This document shows positions 7,745-16,987 of a stretch of 64,000 nucleotides of DNA, one piece after another (within the stretch, counting starts at the first letter, position 1; each line of letters starts with the position of its first letter). The notes beneath the pieces are model-generated. The model worked only from the letters and a program-made list of their open reading frames with translations. It was not told the origin of the DNA and did not search any database. The stretch is taken from NCBI GenBank assembly GCA_964556115.1, contig CAZKVC010000006.1, forward strand, positions 1 through 64,000, read 5' to 3'. The position numbers and the translations under genes are program-made. The DNA is from Parvularcula sp964556115 (GTDB lineage: Bacteria; Pseudomonadota; Alphaproteobacteria; Caulobacterales; Parvularculaceae).

Positions 7745-8605
7745 ATGAACGATCCTGCCCGCGCGCTGCTTGACCTCCTCGATCTCGAACCCATCGACCG
7801 CGACCTTTACCGCGGCGCCCGGGATACCGAAGCCCATGGCCGGATCTTCGGCGGGCAGGTGGTGGCCCAGGCGCTGATGGCCGCCGCAGGTTCCGTCGAG
7901 GATGCGCGCCGTCCCCATTCCCTTCACGCCTATTTCGTCAGGCCCGGCGACGACGCGAAGCCGGTGATCTATCAGGTCGAGCGCGACCGCGACGGCGGCA
8001 GCTTCTCGAACCGCCGGGTGATCGCAAGCCAGAACGGCGAGACGATCCTCAACATGATCGCCTCTTTCCATATCGAAGAGGAAGGCCTTTCCCATCAGGA
8101 GCCGATGCCCGACGTACCGGGTCCTGACGACCTCAGGACCGATCAGGAAATCGCCCCGGAGCTGACCCACTTACCCGAGGGCTTCAGGGCCTTCATGGCG
8201 CGGGAGAGGGGGGTCGAGCTGAAGCGTGTCTCCCTCGACGCGCTTTTTGGCAAGAAGACTGATCCGGTCCAGCACATGTGGTTCAGGCTGAAGGCTGACA
8301 GGCCCAAGAACGATGCGGTCAACCGCGCCGTCCTCGCCTATGCATCGGACTTCGCCCTTCTCGGCACGGCGATGCTGCCCCATGGGCTTCACTGGACGGC
8401 CAAGGGTCTCCGCTCGGCGTCCATCGACCACGCCGTCTGGTTCCATGATGTCGTCGATGCGTCCGCCTGGCATCTCTACACGATGGATTCGGGCTGGTCC
8501 GGCGGAGCGAGAGGGTTCAGCCGCGGGCGCATCTTCCATCAGGATGGCCGCCTCGTCGCTTCGACGGCGCAGGAAGGCCTTATTCGCTTCAAGCCCCACA
8601 ATTAG
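7745..8605 (+). CDS. tesB: acyl-CoA thioesterase II
   Basis: A 286-residue double-hotdog thioesterase from the ATG at 7745. It shows the TesB features GRIFGGQVVAQAL, HSLHAYFVRPGD and DGGSFSNRRV in the N-terminal hotdog, and the C-terminal hotdog with ASDFALLGTAM, SIDHAVWFHD and GFSRGRIFHQDG. It hydrolyses medium- and long-chain acyl-CoAs to free fatty acid and CoA. It sits between two tRNA-Val genes with no other operon partner. Confidence 0.93.
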   Translation: MNDPARALLDLLDLEPIDRDLYRGARDTEAHGRIFGGQVVAQALMAAAGSVEDARRPHSLHAYFVRPGDDAKPVIYQVERDRDGGSFSNRRVIASQNGETILNMIASFHIEEEGLSHQEPMPDVPGPDDLRTDQEIAPELTHLPEGFRAFMARERGVELKRVSLDALFGKKTDPVQHMWFRLKADRPKNDAVNRAVLAYASDFALLGTAMLPHGLHWTAKGLRSASIDHAVWFHDVVDASAWHLYTMDSGWSGGARGFSRGRIFHQDGRLVASTAQEGLIRFKPHN

Positions 8606-8654
8606 GGCTTGAGCCCCCTTTCGCGTTTCGCTATTGGCGCCCTTCCAGTGGTCA

Positions 8655-8729
8655 GCGCGTATAGCTCAGCGGTAGAGCACTTCGTTGACATCGAAGGGGT
8701 CCCAAGTTCGATCCTTGGTACGCGCACCA
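8655..8729 (+). tRNA. tRNA-Val(GAC)
   Basis: Cloverleaf with acceptor GCGCGTA/TACGCGC, D stem GCTC/GAGC, anticodon stem CTTCG/CGAAG, loop TTGACAT (anticodon GAC), T loop TTCGATC and encoded CCA. It is the second valine isoacceptor within about 1 kb. Confidence 0.95.
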
Positions 8730-8741
8730 CTCGGCTTTCCT

Positions 8742-9479
8742 TCAGAACTCGATCGCTTCCCCCGCATAGTCGAAGACGCGGCCCGAATGTTCGGGGCTCA
8801 ACCTGTCGAGCACCCCGAGGAGTTGCTGCGCGGAATAGGTCGGAGTGAAGAGCTTGCCTTCCGGGACATTTCCCTGGAACGGCTCGGATAGGCCCGTATC
8901 CACCGTCCCCGGATGAAGGCCGCAGACCACGGCATCCTTGTTCTTGCGTGCCGTCTCGATAGCGACGTTCCGCAGAAGCATGTTCAGCGCGGCTTTCGAC
9001 GCGCGGTAGCTGTACCAGCCGCCAAGCCGGTTGTCCCCGATGCTGCCGACTCGTGCGGAGAGGGCGGCGAGGATGCTGCGCCCCTTCGCCATATGCGACA
9101 GCGAGGCTTTCGCGATCAGGGCGGGGAGGAGCGCGTTGATACGCATCACCTCGAGAAAGGCATCCGCCTCCACTTGGCGAAGCGCCTTTTCCGGACCGTA
9201 GCCCTCGTCATGAAGCGTGCCCGTGGCAACCAGGACCAGGTCGAGCTTCCCGCCCTGCGCAGACTGCTGCGCCGCGTCAGCGATCGAAGCCTCGTTCGAC
9301 GGATCATAAGCACGGGCAGTGACCTTCTCTTTTTCGTCGATGACGGCTCTGGAGATGGCGAGAACTTCGCCGCAGCGTGGATCGCTGGCCAGCTCGGAGA
9401 GGAAGGCGCGGCCGATACCGCCGCTGGCACCCCAGACGGCTGCGCGGTAGCCTTCCGGCAGGCTCGTCATGCTTGTCAT
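8742..9479 (-). CDS. short-chain dehydrogenase/reductase (SDR)
   Basis: A 245-residue Rossmann-fold oxidoreductase. The cofactor loop is VWGASGGIGRAFLSEL, and the active site has WYSYRASKAALN (the YxxxK Tyr and Lys) preceded by a Ser in the LSARVGSIGD region. The form resembles the C-factor-like SDR subgroup. The substrate is unknown. The start has GGAG seven bases upstream. The start codon overlaps the stop of the DUF2256 gene (ATGA-type overlap), so the two form an operon. Confidence 0.88.
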   Translation of the reverse strand: MTSMTSLPEGYRAAVWGASGGIGRAFLSELASDPRCGEVLAISRAVIDEKEKVTARAYDPSNEASIADAAQQSAQGGKLDLVLVATGTLHDEGYGPEKALRQVEADAFLEVMRINALLPALIAKASLSHMAKGRSILAALSARVGSIGDNRLGGWYSYRASKAALNMLLRNVAIETARKNKDAVVCGLHPGTVDTGLSEPFQGNVPEGKLFTPTYSAQQLLGVLDRLSPEHSGRVFDYAGEAIEF

Positions 9480-9649
9480 GATGCATCTCCATTCTGAGGC
9501 TGGCGCTCACGACGGCACCGATCGGAGCAGTAGCGGACCTCGTCCCAGACCCGCTCCCATTTCTTGCGCCAGGTGAATGGCCGTCCGCATGTCACGCAGG
9601 ACTTCTGCGGCAGGTCCCGTTTCGCAAGTGTCTTGCCGCGCCGTTTCAT
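9476..9649 (-). CDS. DUF2256 family zinc-ribbon-like protein
   Basis: A 57-residue basic protein with a four-cysteine pattern (CVTCGRPF ... RYCSDRCRRER) and the conserved WRKKWERVWDEV stretch typical of DUF2256. Zn binding is likely; the function is unknown. The ATG at 9649 has a good GGGAGAGG Shine-Dalgarno, whereas the longer frame upstream has none. The stop overlaps the start of the SDR gene, a pairing also common for DUF2256 genes next to oxidoreductases. Confidence 0.85.
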   Translation of the reverse strand: MKRRGKTLAKRDLPQKSCVTCGRPFTWRKKWERVWDEVRYCSDRCRRERQPQNGDAS

Positions 9650-9769
9650 TGCCTCTCCCGAAAACGGAACCTGCCTCCCTGAAACATGTTTCGCCACGAG
9701 GCGTCCTGCCGCGCATGGACGGAATGTTATGAGGCGGCTAGGAGGTCTTCGACGAACCAAGGAGACAGC

Positions 9770-11410
9770 ATGTCGATCCAGCGCCATTCCCACCCCCTGC
9801 GGCCCTTCGCGGCGGCTCTCCTCGCCACCACAGCGCTGGCCGCCTGCGCCACAACTGGCACGGGGCCGAGGGCGACTGCCGACCGGGTCGAGACCCACGT
9901 CGCAACCTTGGCCTCGGACGAATTCATGGGCCGGGCGCCGGGAACCGAAGGTTTCGAGCTGGCGGCCAATTACGTTGCCGAGGTTTGGCAGGAAGCCGGG
10001 GTGCAGGAAGGAGCACCCGGTTGGCGCCAGCCCGTGCCGCTGATGGCGATTGACCCGGATAGCGTCGAAGGAACGATCGAACTTGCCGTCTCCGGGGAAC
10101 CGGTCGAGCTCATCGAAGGGGAGACCGTGGGCTTCTATCCGCCGTCGGATGTCTCAGCCGGCGGCAGCACCGCGACGGGATCGGGGCAGGTTGTCTTTGC
10201 AGGCCACGGCATCGTCGCGCCTGAACTCGGTATTGATGCCTATGACGGCATCGACGTGGACGGCAAGATCGTCATGATGTTCAGCGGCGCACCCGAGATC
10301 GAGGACCCCGCCTACCATGTTCACCTGCGCCGCTTCGATACAAAGCGCGCTGAAGCCGAACGCCGCGGCGCGGCCGGAATCATCTATCTCGATAAGGAAG
10401 ACAGGGACATCGCAGCCCGTACCGGGTTCCGTCCGAATCACAAGGATGGCTATCTCAGTCTCGGCGCCGGTTTCGAGGAGCCTATGCCCGTCGCGGTCAT
10501 GACGCTCGATCCGGTCCGGACGCTGTTCGCCTCGGCGGGGCTCGATCTCGATCAGGTGATCGACCTCATGGACGAGGGCCAGCCCGTCAGCCTGCCGCTG
10601 GCGGCCACGGCCAGCCTCACCACCAGCGCAGATGCCGTCGCGGTGCCGACCTACAATGTCGTCGGCGTCGTTCCGGGGACCGATCCCGCTCTCGCCAACG
10701 AAGCCGTCGTGGTCACCGCGCACCTCGACCACCTCGGGACCCGGCATCGGGACAGCGACGAAGCCCAGCCGGATGAAGGCGCTGGGGACCAGATCTACAA
10801 CGGCGCCATGGACAATGCGATGGGTACCGCGATCATCATGGAAGCCGCGACCCGGCTCGCGGCGGAAGGCGGCGCCCGTCGCCCTGTCATCTTCGCGGCT
10901 GTGACGGCCGAGGAATCGGGGCTTCTCGGCTCAGCGCATCTTGCCCGCAATGTCGAAGAGCTCGGCTACCGGGCCATCGCCAATATCAATGTCGACATGC
11001 CGGTGCTGACCTATCCGCTGAACGACGTGATCGGCTTCGGTGAGAAATACTCGACCCTCGGTGAACATCTGCGTGACGCGGCCCGGGAAGTCGGACTCGA
11101 AGCCACCCCCGACCCGCTGCCGCAACTCAGCCTCTTCGTCCGTTCCGACCACTACCGGTTCGTGCAGGAAGGCGTCCCGGCGCTTTTCCTCTTCAACGGC
11201 ATGTCGGGCGAAGGTCAGGAAGGCTTCGAGACCTTCATGGCAACCCATTACCACAAGCCTTCGGACGAAGTGACGTTGCCCATCAACTGGGAAGACGCTG
11301 CGACCTTCACGGCCTTGTCCTATGACCTCATCAAGCGGATCGCCAACGATCCGGAGGCGCCGCGCTGGTACGACAATGTCGTCTTCGCGCCGGACGAGCC
11401 GCAGGGCTGA
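9770..11410 (+). CDS. M28-family zinc aminopeptidase lipoprotein
   Basis: A 546-residue exported peptidase. The ATG at 9770 follows AAGGAGA. The signal ends in a lipobox (TTALAAC, Cys about 26). A PA-like insert lies around residues 120-260, then the M28 di-zinc core: TAHLDHLG (His), GAMDNAMGT (bridging Asp), AEESGLLGS (Glu pair), INVDMPV (Asp) and THYHKPSDE (His). It probably trims peptides at the cell surface or periplasm. It is followed 44 bp later by recN, whose usual partner bamD is not present. Confidence 0.88.
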   Translation: MSIQRHSHPLRPFAAALLATTALAACATTGTGPRATADRVETHVATLASDEFMGRAPGTEGFELAANYVAEVWQEAGVQEGAPGWRQPVPLMAIDPDSVEGTIELAVSGEPVELIEGETVGFYPPSDVSAGGSTATGSGQVVFAGHGIVAPELGIDAYDGIDVDGKIVMMFSGAPEIEDPAYHVHLRRFDTKRAEAERRGAAGIIYLDKEDRDIAARTGFRPNHKDGYLSLGAGFEEPMPVAVMTLDPVRTLFASAGLDLDQVIDLMDEGQPVSLPLAATASLTTSADAVAVPTYNVVGVVPGTDPALANEAVVVTAHLDHLGTRHRDSDEAQPDEGAGDQIYNGAMDNAMGTAIIMEAATRLAAEGGARRPVIFAAVTAEESGLLGSAHLARNVEELGYRAIANINVDMPVLTYPLNDVIGFGEKYSTLGEHLRDAAREVGLEATPDPLPQLSLFVRSDHYRFVQEGVPALFLFNGMSGEGQEGFETFMATHYHKPSDEVTLPINWEDAATFTALSYDLIKRIANDPEAPRWYDNVVFAPDEPQG

Positions 11411-11454
11411 ACCAGTTGACGGAAGGTGCGCTTCGCTCGACATGACGCGTTGTC

Positions 11455-13125
11455 ATGCTGATCGAGCTCACCATCCAGGACATTGTCCTCATTGAACGCC
11501 TGACCCTCCGCCTCGGCGGGGGGCTGAGCGCGCTCACCGGCGAGACCGGCGCCGGCAAGTCGATCCTTCTTGACAGCCTTGGCCTCGCGACGGGCGGCAA
11601 GGCCGAGAAGGGCCTTGTCCGCCAGGGTGCCGAACGCGGCATCGTCACGGCGGTTTTCGACGTCGATGAAGGTCACGCCGCCTGGGCACTTCTGGCGGAA
11701 GCCGGTATTCCGGCTGAAGACGACCTCGTCATTCTGCGCAGGGTACAGAGCGCCGACGGCAAGTCCCGCGCCTTCGTCAACGACCAGACCGTTCCCGTTG
11801 GTCTCCTGCGCCGGATCGGGCAGGCCCTGATCGAGGTCCACGGACAACACGAAAGCCAGGGCTTTCTTGACCAGGGCGTTCACCGCCAGCTTCTCGACGA
11901 ATTCGCAGGCACGCGGAAAGAGCGCGCGCAGGTGCACGAAGCGTGGACGGAACTTCGCGCCGTCAAGGCCGAGATCACCGAACGCGAAGCCAAGCAGGAC
12001 GCGGCCCTGCGGGAGGCTGACTATCTCCGGCATGTCGCGAGCGAACTCGAAAAGCTCGCGCCGCGTGCCGGCGAAGAGGGGGAGCTCGCCGAGAGGCGCG
12101 CGGCGCTCATGGCGGCGGAGAAAGTCTCCGAAGACCTTTCCTCCGCCATTGCGGCCCTTGGCGATGACGGCCTCGAGGCGAAGGTGTCCTCCGCAGCCGG
12201 ACGGATCGACCGCGCCGCGTCTAGGCTTGGCGACGATGCGGCGACGCCCCTCCGGCTGGCGGCCGAGCGTCTTGATGCGGCGCTTAGCGAATTCGCCGAG
12301 GCACGAAGCGCACTTCTCGATGCCGCCGAGACCTTCGTCCAGGACGACGACGCACTGAACGATACGGAAGAACGTCTATTTGCCCTGCGGGCCGCAGGCC
12401 GAAAATATGGCCGGGCCCCCGATAATCTTCATGCCTACGCTGAGGAAGTCGAGCGGCAGCTTTCCCTTCTCGATGAAGGCGAGGCGAGTTTCGACGCTCT
12501 GCGCAAGAAAGAGAAGACGGCGCAAGAGGCCTATACCAAGGCGGCCGAAGCCCTCTCGAAGAAACGCAAGAGCGCAGCCGTGCGCTTCGGCAAGGCGGTC
12601 ATGGCGGAACTTGCGCCTCTCAAGCTCGACAAGGCGAAGTTCCATGTCGCCGTCGATCAGCAGCCTGAGCAGCCAGGTGCCGAAGGGTTCGACAGGGTCG
12701 CCTTCGAGGTGGCCACGAACCCCGGCGCGCCGTTCGGGCCCCTCAAGCAGATCGCATCGGGCGGTGAGCTTTCGCGCTTCGTCCTTGCGCTGAAGACCGT
12801 TCTGACGGCCAGGGATGGCCGCTCGGTCATCGTCTTCGACGAGGTCGACTCGGGCGTCGGCGGCGCAGTGGCCGACGCGATCGGCGAACGCCTCGCCAAG
12901 ATCGCCGGCGATGCGCAGACCCTGGTTGTCACGCACTCGCCGCAGGTCGCCGCCAGGGCGCGCAGCCATTTCAAGGTCGAGAAGACGGGGCGGACGAAGG
13001 TGAAGACCGATGTGAGGCTTCTGAGTGAAAGCGAACGTCGCGAGGAGATCGCGCGGATGCTGTCCGGGGCCACGGTCACCGACGAAGCCCGTGCGGCTGC
13101 GCGCAGGCTGCTCGACGCTGCATAG
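11455..13125 (+). CDS. recN: DNA repair ATPase RecN
   Basis: A 556-residue SMC-like protein. The Walker A is GETGAGKS at 29-36, a long coiled coil spans about 150-370, and the ABC signature (ASGGELSR) and Walker B (VIVFDEVDSGVGG) lie in the C-terminal third. RecN acts early in double-strand break repair with RecA. ligA lies 30 bp downstream on the same strand, a common alphaproteobacterial arrangement, and the two are likely cotranscribed. Confidence 0.95.
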   Translation: MLIELTIQDIVLIERLTLRLGGGLSALTGETGAGKSILLDSLGLATGGKAEKGLVRQGAERGIVTAVFDVDEGHAAWALLAEAGIPAEDDLVILRRVQSADGKSRAFVNDQTVPVGLLRRIGQALIEVHGQHESQGFLDQGVHRQLLDEFAGTRKERAQVHEAWTELRAVKAEITEREAKQDAALREADYLRHVASELEKLAPRAGEEGELAERRAALMAAEKVSEDLSSAIAALGDDGLEAKVSSAAGRIDRAASRLGDDAATPLRLAAERLDAALSEFAEARSALLDAAETFVQDDDALNDTEERLFALRAAGRKYGRAPDNLHAYAEEVERQLSLLDEGEASFDALRKKEKTAQEAYTKAAEALSKKRKSAAVRFGKAVMAELAPLKLDKAKFHVAVDQQPEQPGAEGFDRVAFEVATNPGAPFGPLKQIASGGELSRFVLALKTVLTARDGRSVIVFDEVDSGVGGAVADAIGERLAKIAGDAQTLVVTHSPQVAARARSHFKVEKTGRTKVKTDVRLLSESERREEIARMLSGATVTDEARAAARRLLDAA

Positions 13126-13155
13126 GCGCAAGATCCGTTAGGGGAGGAGCGAGGC

Positions 13156-15303
13156 GTGGCAAAAGAGGATCCGATCCTGCGGGAAGCGCGCGATCGCCTG
13201 GAAGCGATCGCGCGGACGATGGCCGAGGCCGACCGGGCCTATGAAGAAGCCGACCCTATCATGACGGATGCGGAGTACGACGCTCTTCGCGCCGAAAACG
13301 CGGCGCTCGAAAAGAAGTACCCGCAGCTCAAGCGCATGGACAGCCCGTCGGAAAAGGTGGGCGCTTCGCCTTCCGGGCGTTTCTCAAAGGTCCGGCACGC
13401 CGAGGCGATGCTGTCGCTCGACAATGCTTTCAGTGCTGACGATGTCGATGAGTTCGTGGCTCGTGTCCGCCGGTTCCTTGGCCTCGAAACCGACGAGGGC
13501 GTCGCTCTCGTAGCCGAGCCGAAGATCGACGGGCTTTCCGCCAGCCTGCGCTATGAAGACGGCAGGCTCATTCTGGGAGCAACGCGGGGCGATGGCCGCG
13601 TCGGCGAGGACGTCACGGCCAATCTCAAGACCATCGAGGACATTCCGCACACCCTCGACGGGGCGCCTTCGGTCCTCGAGGTGCGCGGCGAGGTCTATAT
13701 CGCCAAATCCGACTTCGCCGAGATGAATGCCCGTTTCGAAGAGGAGGGCGAGAAGGTCTTCGCCAATCCGCGCAATGCCGCTGCGGGTTCGCTTCGCCAG
13801 AAGGATGTGAGCATCACGGCGACGCGCCCATTGCGCTTTTTCTTTCACGGCTATGGCGAGGTCTCGGACGATCTGGGTGCGACCTACCATGAGATCGCCG
13901 CACGCCTGGAACAATTGGGCTTCCCGCCCAACCCCCTCGCAAAGCTCTGCACTTCCGCCGAGGAAGCCGTGGCCCATTACCGCCTGATCGAGGAGCAGCG
14001 CGCCGATCTCGACTATGACATCGACGGCGTCGTCTACAAGGTGGACCGGATCGACTGGCAGAAGCGCCTTGGCGCAGTCGGCCGCGCGCCACGCTGGGCC
14101 ATCGCGCACAAGTTTCCGGCCGAGAAGGCAACGACCGTCCTTGAGCGGATCGAGATCAATGTCGGCAGGACAGGCGCGCTGACCCCCATTGCGCGGCTTC
14201 GTCCGATTACTGTGGGCGGCGTCGTCGTCTCCAACGCGACCCTTCACAACCAGGACGAAATCGAACGACTGGATGTGCGCGAAGGCGATACGGTGATGAT
14301 CCAGCGTGCTGGCGACGTCATTCCGCAGGTCCTCGGCGTGATCGAGGAAAAGCGCCCGAACAATGCCAAGCCCTATGTCTTCCCGGAGACCTGTCCGGAA
14401 TGCGGCTCGGAAGCGGTCCGGGAGCTGAACGAACGGACGGGCGAGCGCGATGTGGTGCGCCGCTGCACCGGCGGCCTCTTCTGTGAGGCTCAGGCCTCGC
14501 AACGCCTCAAGCACTTCGTTTCCAAGGCCGGCATTGACATCGACGGTCTCGGTGAGCGGCAGGTCGAGGACTTCTTCGGGGCAGGGATGATCCGCGAGCC
14601 TGCCGATATCTTCACGCTCGAGAAGCGGGAGAGCGAAGGCGCCTTCAATGATGAAGAGGGCCGCTCGCCGCTGAAGAGCTACAAGCGCAAGACGGTCCGG
14701 GGCGAGAATGTTCTTACGAATGAAGTGACCAACCAGAAGTCGCTCGACAATCTCTTTGCTTCGATCGAGGCTGCGCGAACCCGGCCTCTGGCGAGAGTCA
14801 TCGCGGCGCTCGGTATACGGCATATCGGCTCGATCACCGCAGGCGTCCTGGCGCAGCGCTACCCCACGCCGGAAGCTTTCGTCGAGCTGGGGACAGGCCT
14901 TCAGGCCGACGACATCCAGGCGCGCAACGATCTTCTGGCGATCGACGGGCTGGGCGAAACCGTGGCCGATGCCCTGCGCGACTTTTTCCATGAGCCGCGC
15001 AACCGCGAAGCCGTGGACAAGCTCTTTGCCGAACTCGTCCCCGAGGCCCCCGAAGCGGCGGCGGAGGAGGGGCCCTTGGTGGGCAAGAGCATCGTCTTCA
15101 CCGGCGGCCTCGACGCGATGACCCGCGACGAGGCGAAGGCCATCGCCGCGCGGATGGGCGCGCGGGTGGTGGGTTCCGTCTCGAAGAAGACCGACATCGT
15201 CGTCGCCGGGGCAGGCTCAGGCTCGAAGGGCAAGAAGGCAGAAGAGCTCGGCCTGACGATCTGGGACGAGGCGAAGTGGCTCGAGGCGGCGCGGGGCGAT
15301 TGA
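13156..15303 (+). CDS. ligA: NAD-dependent DNA ligase LigA
   Basis: A 715-residue enzyme sealing nicks in replication and repair with NAD+. The Ia domain (YYxLD-type start DAEYDAL), the adenylated Lys123 in EPKIDGLS, the OB fold, a four-Cys zinc finger (CPECGSEA ... CTGGLFC), HhH repeats and a C-terminal BRCT (GKSIVFTGGLDAMTRDEA) occur in the expected order. The start is GTG with GGGAGGAGCGAGG upstream. The length is normal for the family. It converges with flhF with an 18-bp gap. Confidence 0.97.
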   Translation: MAKEDPILREARDRLEAIARTMAEADRAYEEADPIMTDAEYDALRAENAALEKKYPQLKRMDSPSEKVGASPSGRFSKVRHAEAMLSLDNAFSADDVDEFVARVRRFLGLETDEGVALVAEPKIDGLSASLRYEDGRLILGATRGDGRVGEDVTANLKTIEDIPHTLDGAPSVLEVRGEVYIAKSDFAEMNARFEEEGEKVFANPRNAAAGSLRQKDVSITATRPLRFFFHGYGEVSDDLGATYHEIAARLEQLGFPPNPLAKLCTSAEEAVAHYRLIEEQRADLDYDIDGVVYKVDRIDWQKRLGAVGRAPRWAIAHKFPAEKATTVLERIEINVGRTGALTPIARLRPITVGGVVVSNATLHNQDEIERLDVREGDTVMIQRAGDVIPQVLGVIEEKRPNNAKPYVFPETCPECGSEAVRELNERTGERDVVRRCTGGLFCEAQASQRLKHFVSKAGIDIDGLGERQVEDFFGAGMIREPADIFTLEKRESEGAFNDEEGRSPLKSYKRKTVRGENVLTNEVTNQKSLDNLFASIEAARTRPLARVIAALGIRHIGSITAGVLAQRYPTPEAFVELGTGLQADDIQARNDLLAIDGLGETVADALRDFFHEPRNREAVDKLFAELVPEAPEAAAEEGPLVGKSIVFTGGLDAMTRDEAKAIAARMGARVVGSVSKKTDIVVAGAGSGSKGKKAEELGLTIWDEAKWLEAARGD

Positions 15304-15321
15304 CCCGCCCCAGCCGGTCAC

Positions 15322-16455
15322 TCAGTTCGGGCGGTGAAGCCGCGCAGGCAGGTCCATCAGGAGTCGATGAGCCAGGTAATCGGGATGCGCGTCGATCAGT
15401 CCGTCAGCGATGAAGGGTGCTTCAGAGAAATAGCAGAGCGCCATGCCTGCATGGTAGCAGGCGCTGATCGCTGCTCCGACCCGGCGCGAGCTGTCGAACT
15501 TGGTGATGATGCAGCGCCTGACGCCGATATCGCCGAAGGCGGTGACCCAGTCGGTATGCTCCTCAACGTCGCCGCTCGCCGGGATGACAAGCACCATCTC
15601 CGCGCCGAGCGCCTCGCGATAGGCACGTACGGCCTGCACGTCGGCTGCCGCGAAGGGACTGACGCCCGGGGTGTCGAGAATAAGCCCTTCGCTGGGCCGC
15701 TCGCGGCGGATGATCTCGGCCATCTGGCGCGGGTCTTCGATGCTCCAGAAGCGGGTGTCGAGCGCATCGGCATAGGTCTGTATCTGCTCGACAGCGCCGG
15801 CCCGTCCCACATCGGCGGACATGAACGCGATGCGTCCGCCCTGCGCCGAAGCGCGCGCGGCAATCTTGGCGGCAGAGCTGGTCTTGCCGGCGCCGGTCTG
15901 GCCGATCAGCATCACCGGCATGTCCCGAACGATGTCGATCGGCGCGAAACGCATGGTGCGTGAAAGGGCGAAGGCGAGCTGGCCCGCCTCGCCGCCGGGC
16001 CCACGATAGTCGTGCGCGGCCTCGACCAAGGCGGCGACCAGATCCTTCGTCAGTCCGTGCCGGGACAGTTGGGTGCCCCAACGTTTGCCCAGGGGATCAG
16101 CGCTCTCGCTGCCGCGGGAGAGATTGCGTGAGAAATCACCGCGAAGGGACTGAAGCGGCGCCTCGCCGGCTTTGTCGTTGCTTCTGGACTGATCGTTCCT
16201 GACCCGCGGTTCGGGAAGGCCGCCAAGGCTTGGCGCAGGCGCCGGCTCACCGGAGGTCTTCGCGCCGAAGAAGCCGCCCTTCTGACTGCCGCCCTCGTCC
16301 TTGAAGAGGGGCTGTCCCTTCTTGATCGCGCGGATTTCGACCATGCCGCTTGGCTGGCGGCGGGTCGACAGAATCACGCCTTCCTCACCCAGGGCCTGGC
16401 GCATCAGCCGTTTGGCTTCGTCGACAGTCGCACCGGTAAAGGTCTGGTAGCTCAT
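15322..16455 (-). CDS. flhF: FlhF-like SRP-type GTPase
   Basis: A 377-residue protein from the ATG at 16455; an open frame continues upstream to 16620 but looks non-conserved. The N-terminus YQTFTGATVDEAKRLM...LGEEGVILSTR is the FlhF form. The G domain has GQTGAGKTSSAAKIAA (G1), SADVGRAGA (G2), LDTPGVSPF (G3) and ITKFDSS (G4). FlhF sets the polar site and number of flagella. There are no other flagellar genes in the window, but sciP, also linked to flagellar and CtrA genes, lies upstream. Confidence 0.8.
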   Translation of the reverse strand: MSYQTFTGATVDEAKRLMRQALGEEGVILSTRRQPSGMVEIRAIKKGQPLFKDEGGSQKGGFFGAKTSGEPAPAPSLGGLPEPRVRNDQSRSNDKAGEAPLQSLRGDFSRNLSRGSESADPLGKRWGTQLSRHGLTKDLVAALVEAAHDYRGPGGEAGQLAFALSRTMRFAPIDIVRDMPVMLIGQTGAGKTSSAAKIAARASAQGGRIAFMSADVGRAGAVEQIQTYADALDTRFWSIEDPRQMAEIIRRERPSEGLILDTPGVSPFAAADVQAVRAYREALGAEMVLVIPASGDVEEHTDWVTAFGDIGVRRCIITKFDSSRRVGAAISACYHAGMALCYFSEAPFIADGLIDAHPDYLAHRLLMDLPARLHRPN

Positions 16456-16693
16456 GGACGGGACAGGCTCTTGATCGAATGTCGGATGCGCTGATGCATG
16501 CCGTGACAGTTGAGGCTCCCTGCGGCGATGTAAAGGGCGTGTGCCGCCGCTGCCGAGGGGTTCGTATCCAAGCCTGAAAGTGCCGCTCATCATCACCTCG
16601 AGAGTCAGGGGTCCTGACATTCGTTACTTCAGGTGATGCTCCTGCAGGAGTTGTGCCGCAGCGGACCTTTTCGTCCGCCGCGGCGTGGATCCG

Positions 16694-16987
16694 TCAGCGG
16701 TATTGCTGGATCCGGGTTGCGCGCAGGCCCTGCATGCCATGCTGGTCGATCGCCTTCTCCCAGGAGGCGAACTCCTCCTCGGTGATGCGGTAGCGCTCGC
16801 ACGCCGCTTCGAAGCTCAAGAGCCCCCCGCGGACAGCGGACACCACCTCCGCCTTGCGGCGAATGACCCAGCGTTTGGTATTCGGCGAAGGCAGGTCCTT
16901 CAAAGTGAGCGGCGTGCCATCAGGTCCGATGACATAAGGCTCTCTTTGTTGCCTCCGTTGTGCAATCGCTTCCATCTTCTTCCCCAC
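16694..16987 (-). CDS. sciP: CtrA inhibitor SciP (DUF1153)
   Basis: A 97-residue protein. The core PYVIGPDGTPLTLKDLP, then NTKRWVIRRKAEVVSAVRGG, and the C-terminus GLRATRIQQYR are the hallmark SciP/DUF1153 sequence, a TrpR-like helix-turn-helix. In Caulobacter SciP binds CtrA (and DNA) and shuts off CtrA-activated promoters in G1 swarmer cells. Here it is followed by flhF (238 bp spacer). A CtrA-box-like element lies 62 bp upstream, consistent with activation by CtrA. Confidence 0.9.
   Translation of the reverse strand: MGKKMEAIAQRRQQREPYVIGPDGTPLTLKDLPSPNTKRWVIRRKAEVVSAVRGGLLSFEAACERYRITEEEFASWEKAIDQHGMQGLRATRIQQYR

Noticed and set aside
13384..14991. A 535-codon open frame on the minus strand inside ligA
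   Set aside because: It is antisense to a fully conserved ligA; GC-rich codon structure creates such mirror frames. The protein has no recognisable motif.
16661..16678. GCGGAC-CTTTTC-GTCCGC hairpin after sciP as a terminator
   Set aside because: The stem is only 6 bp and no T-tract follows in the sciP direction, so I did not list it as a terminator.
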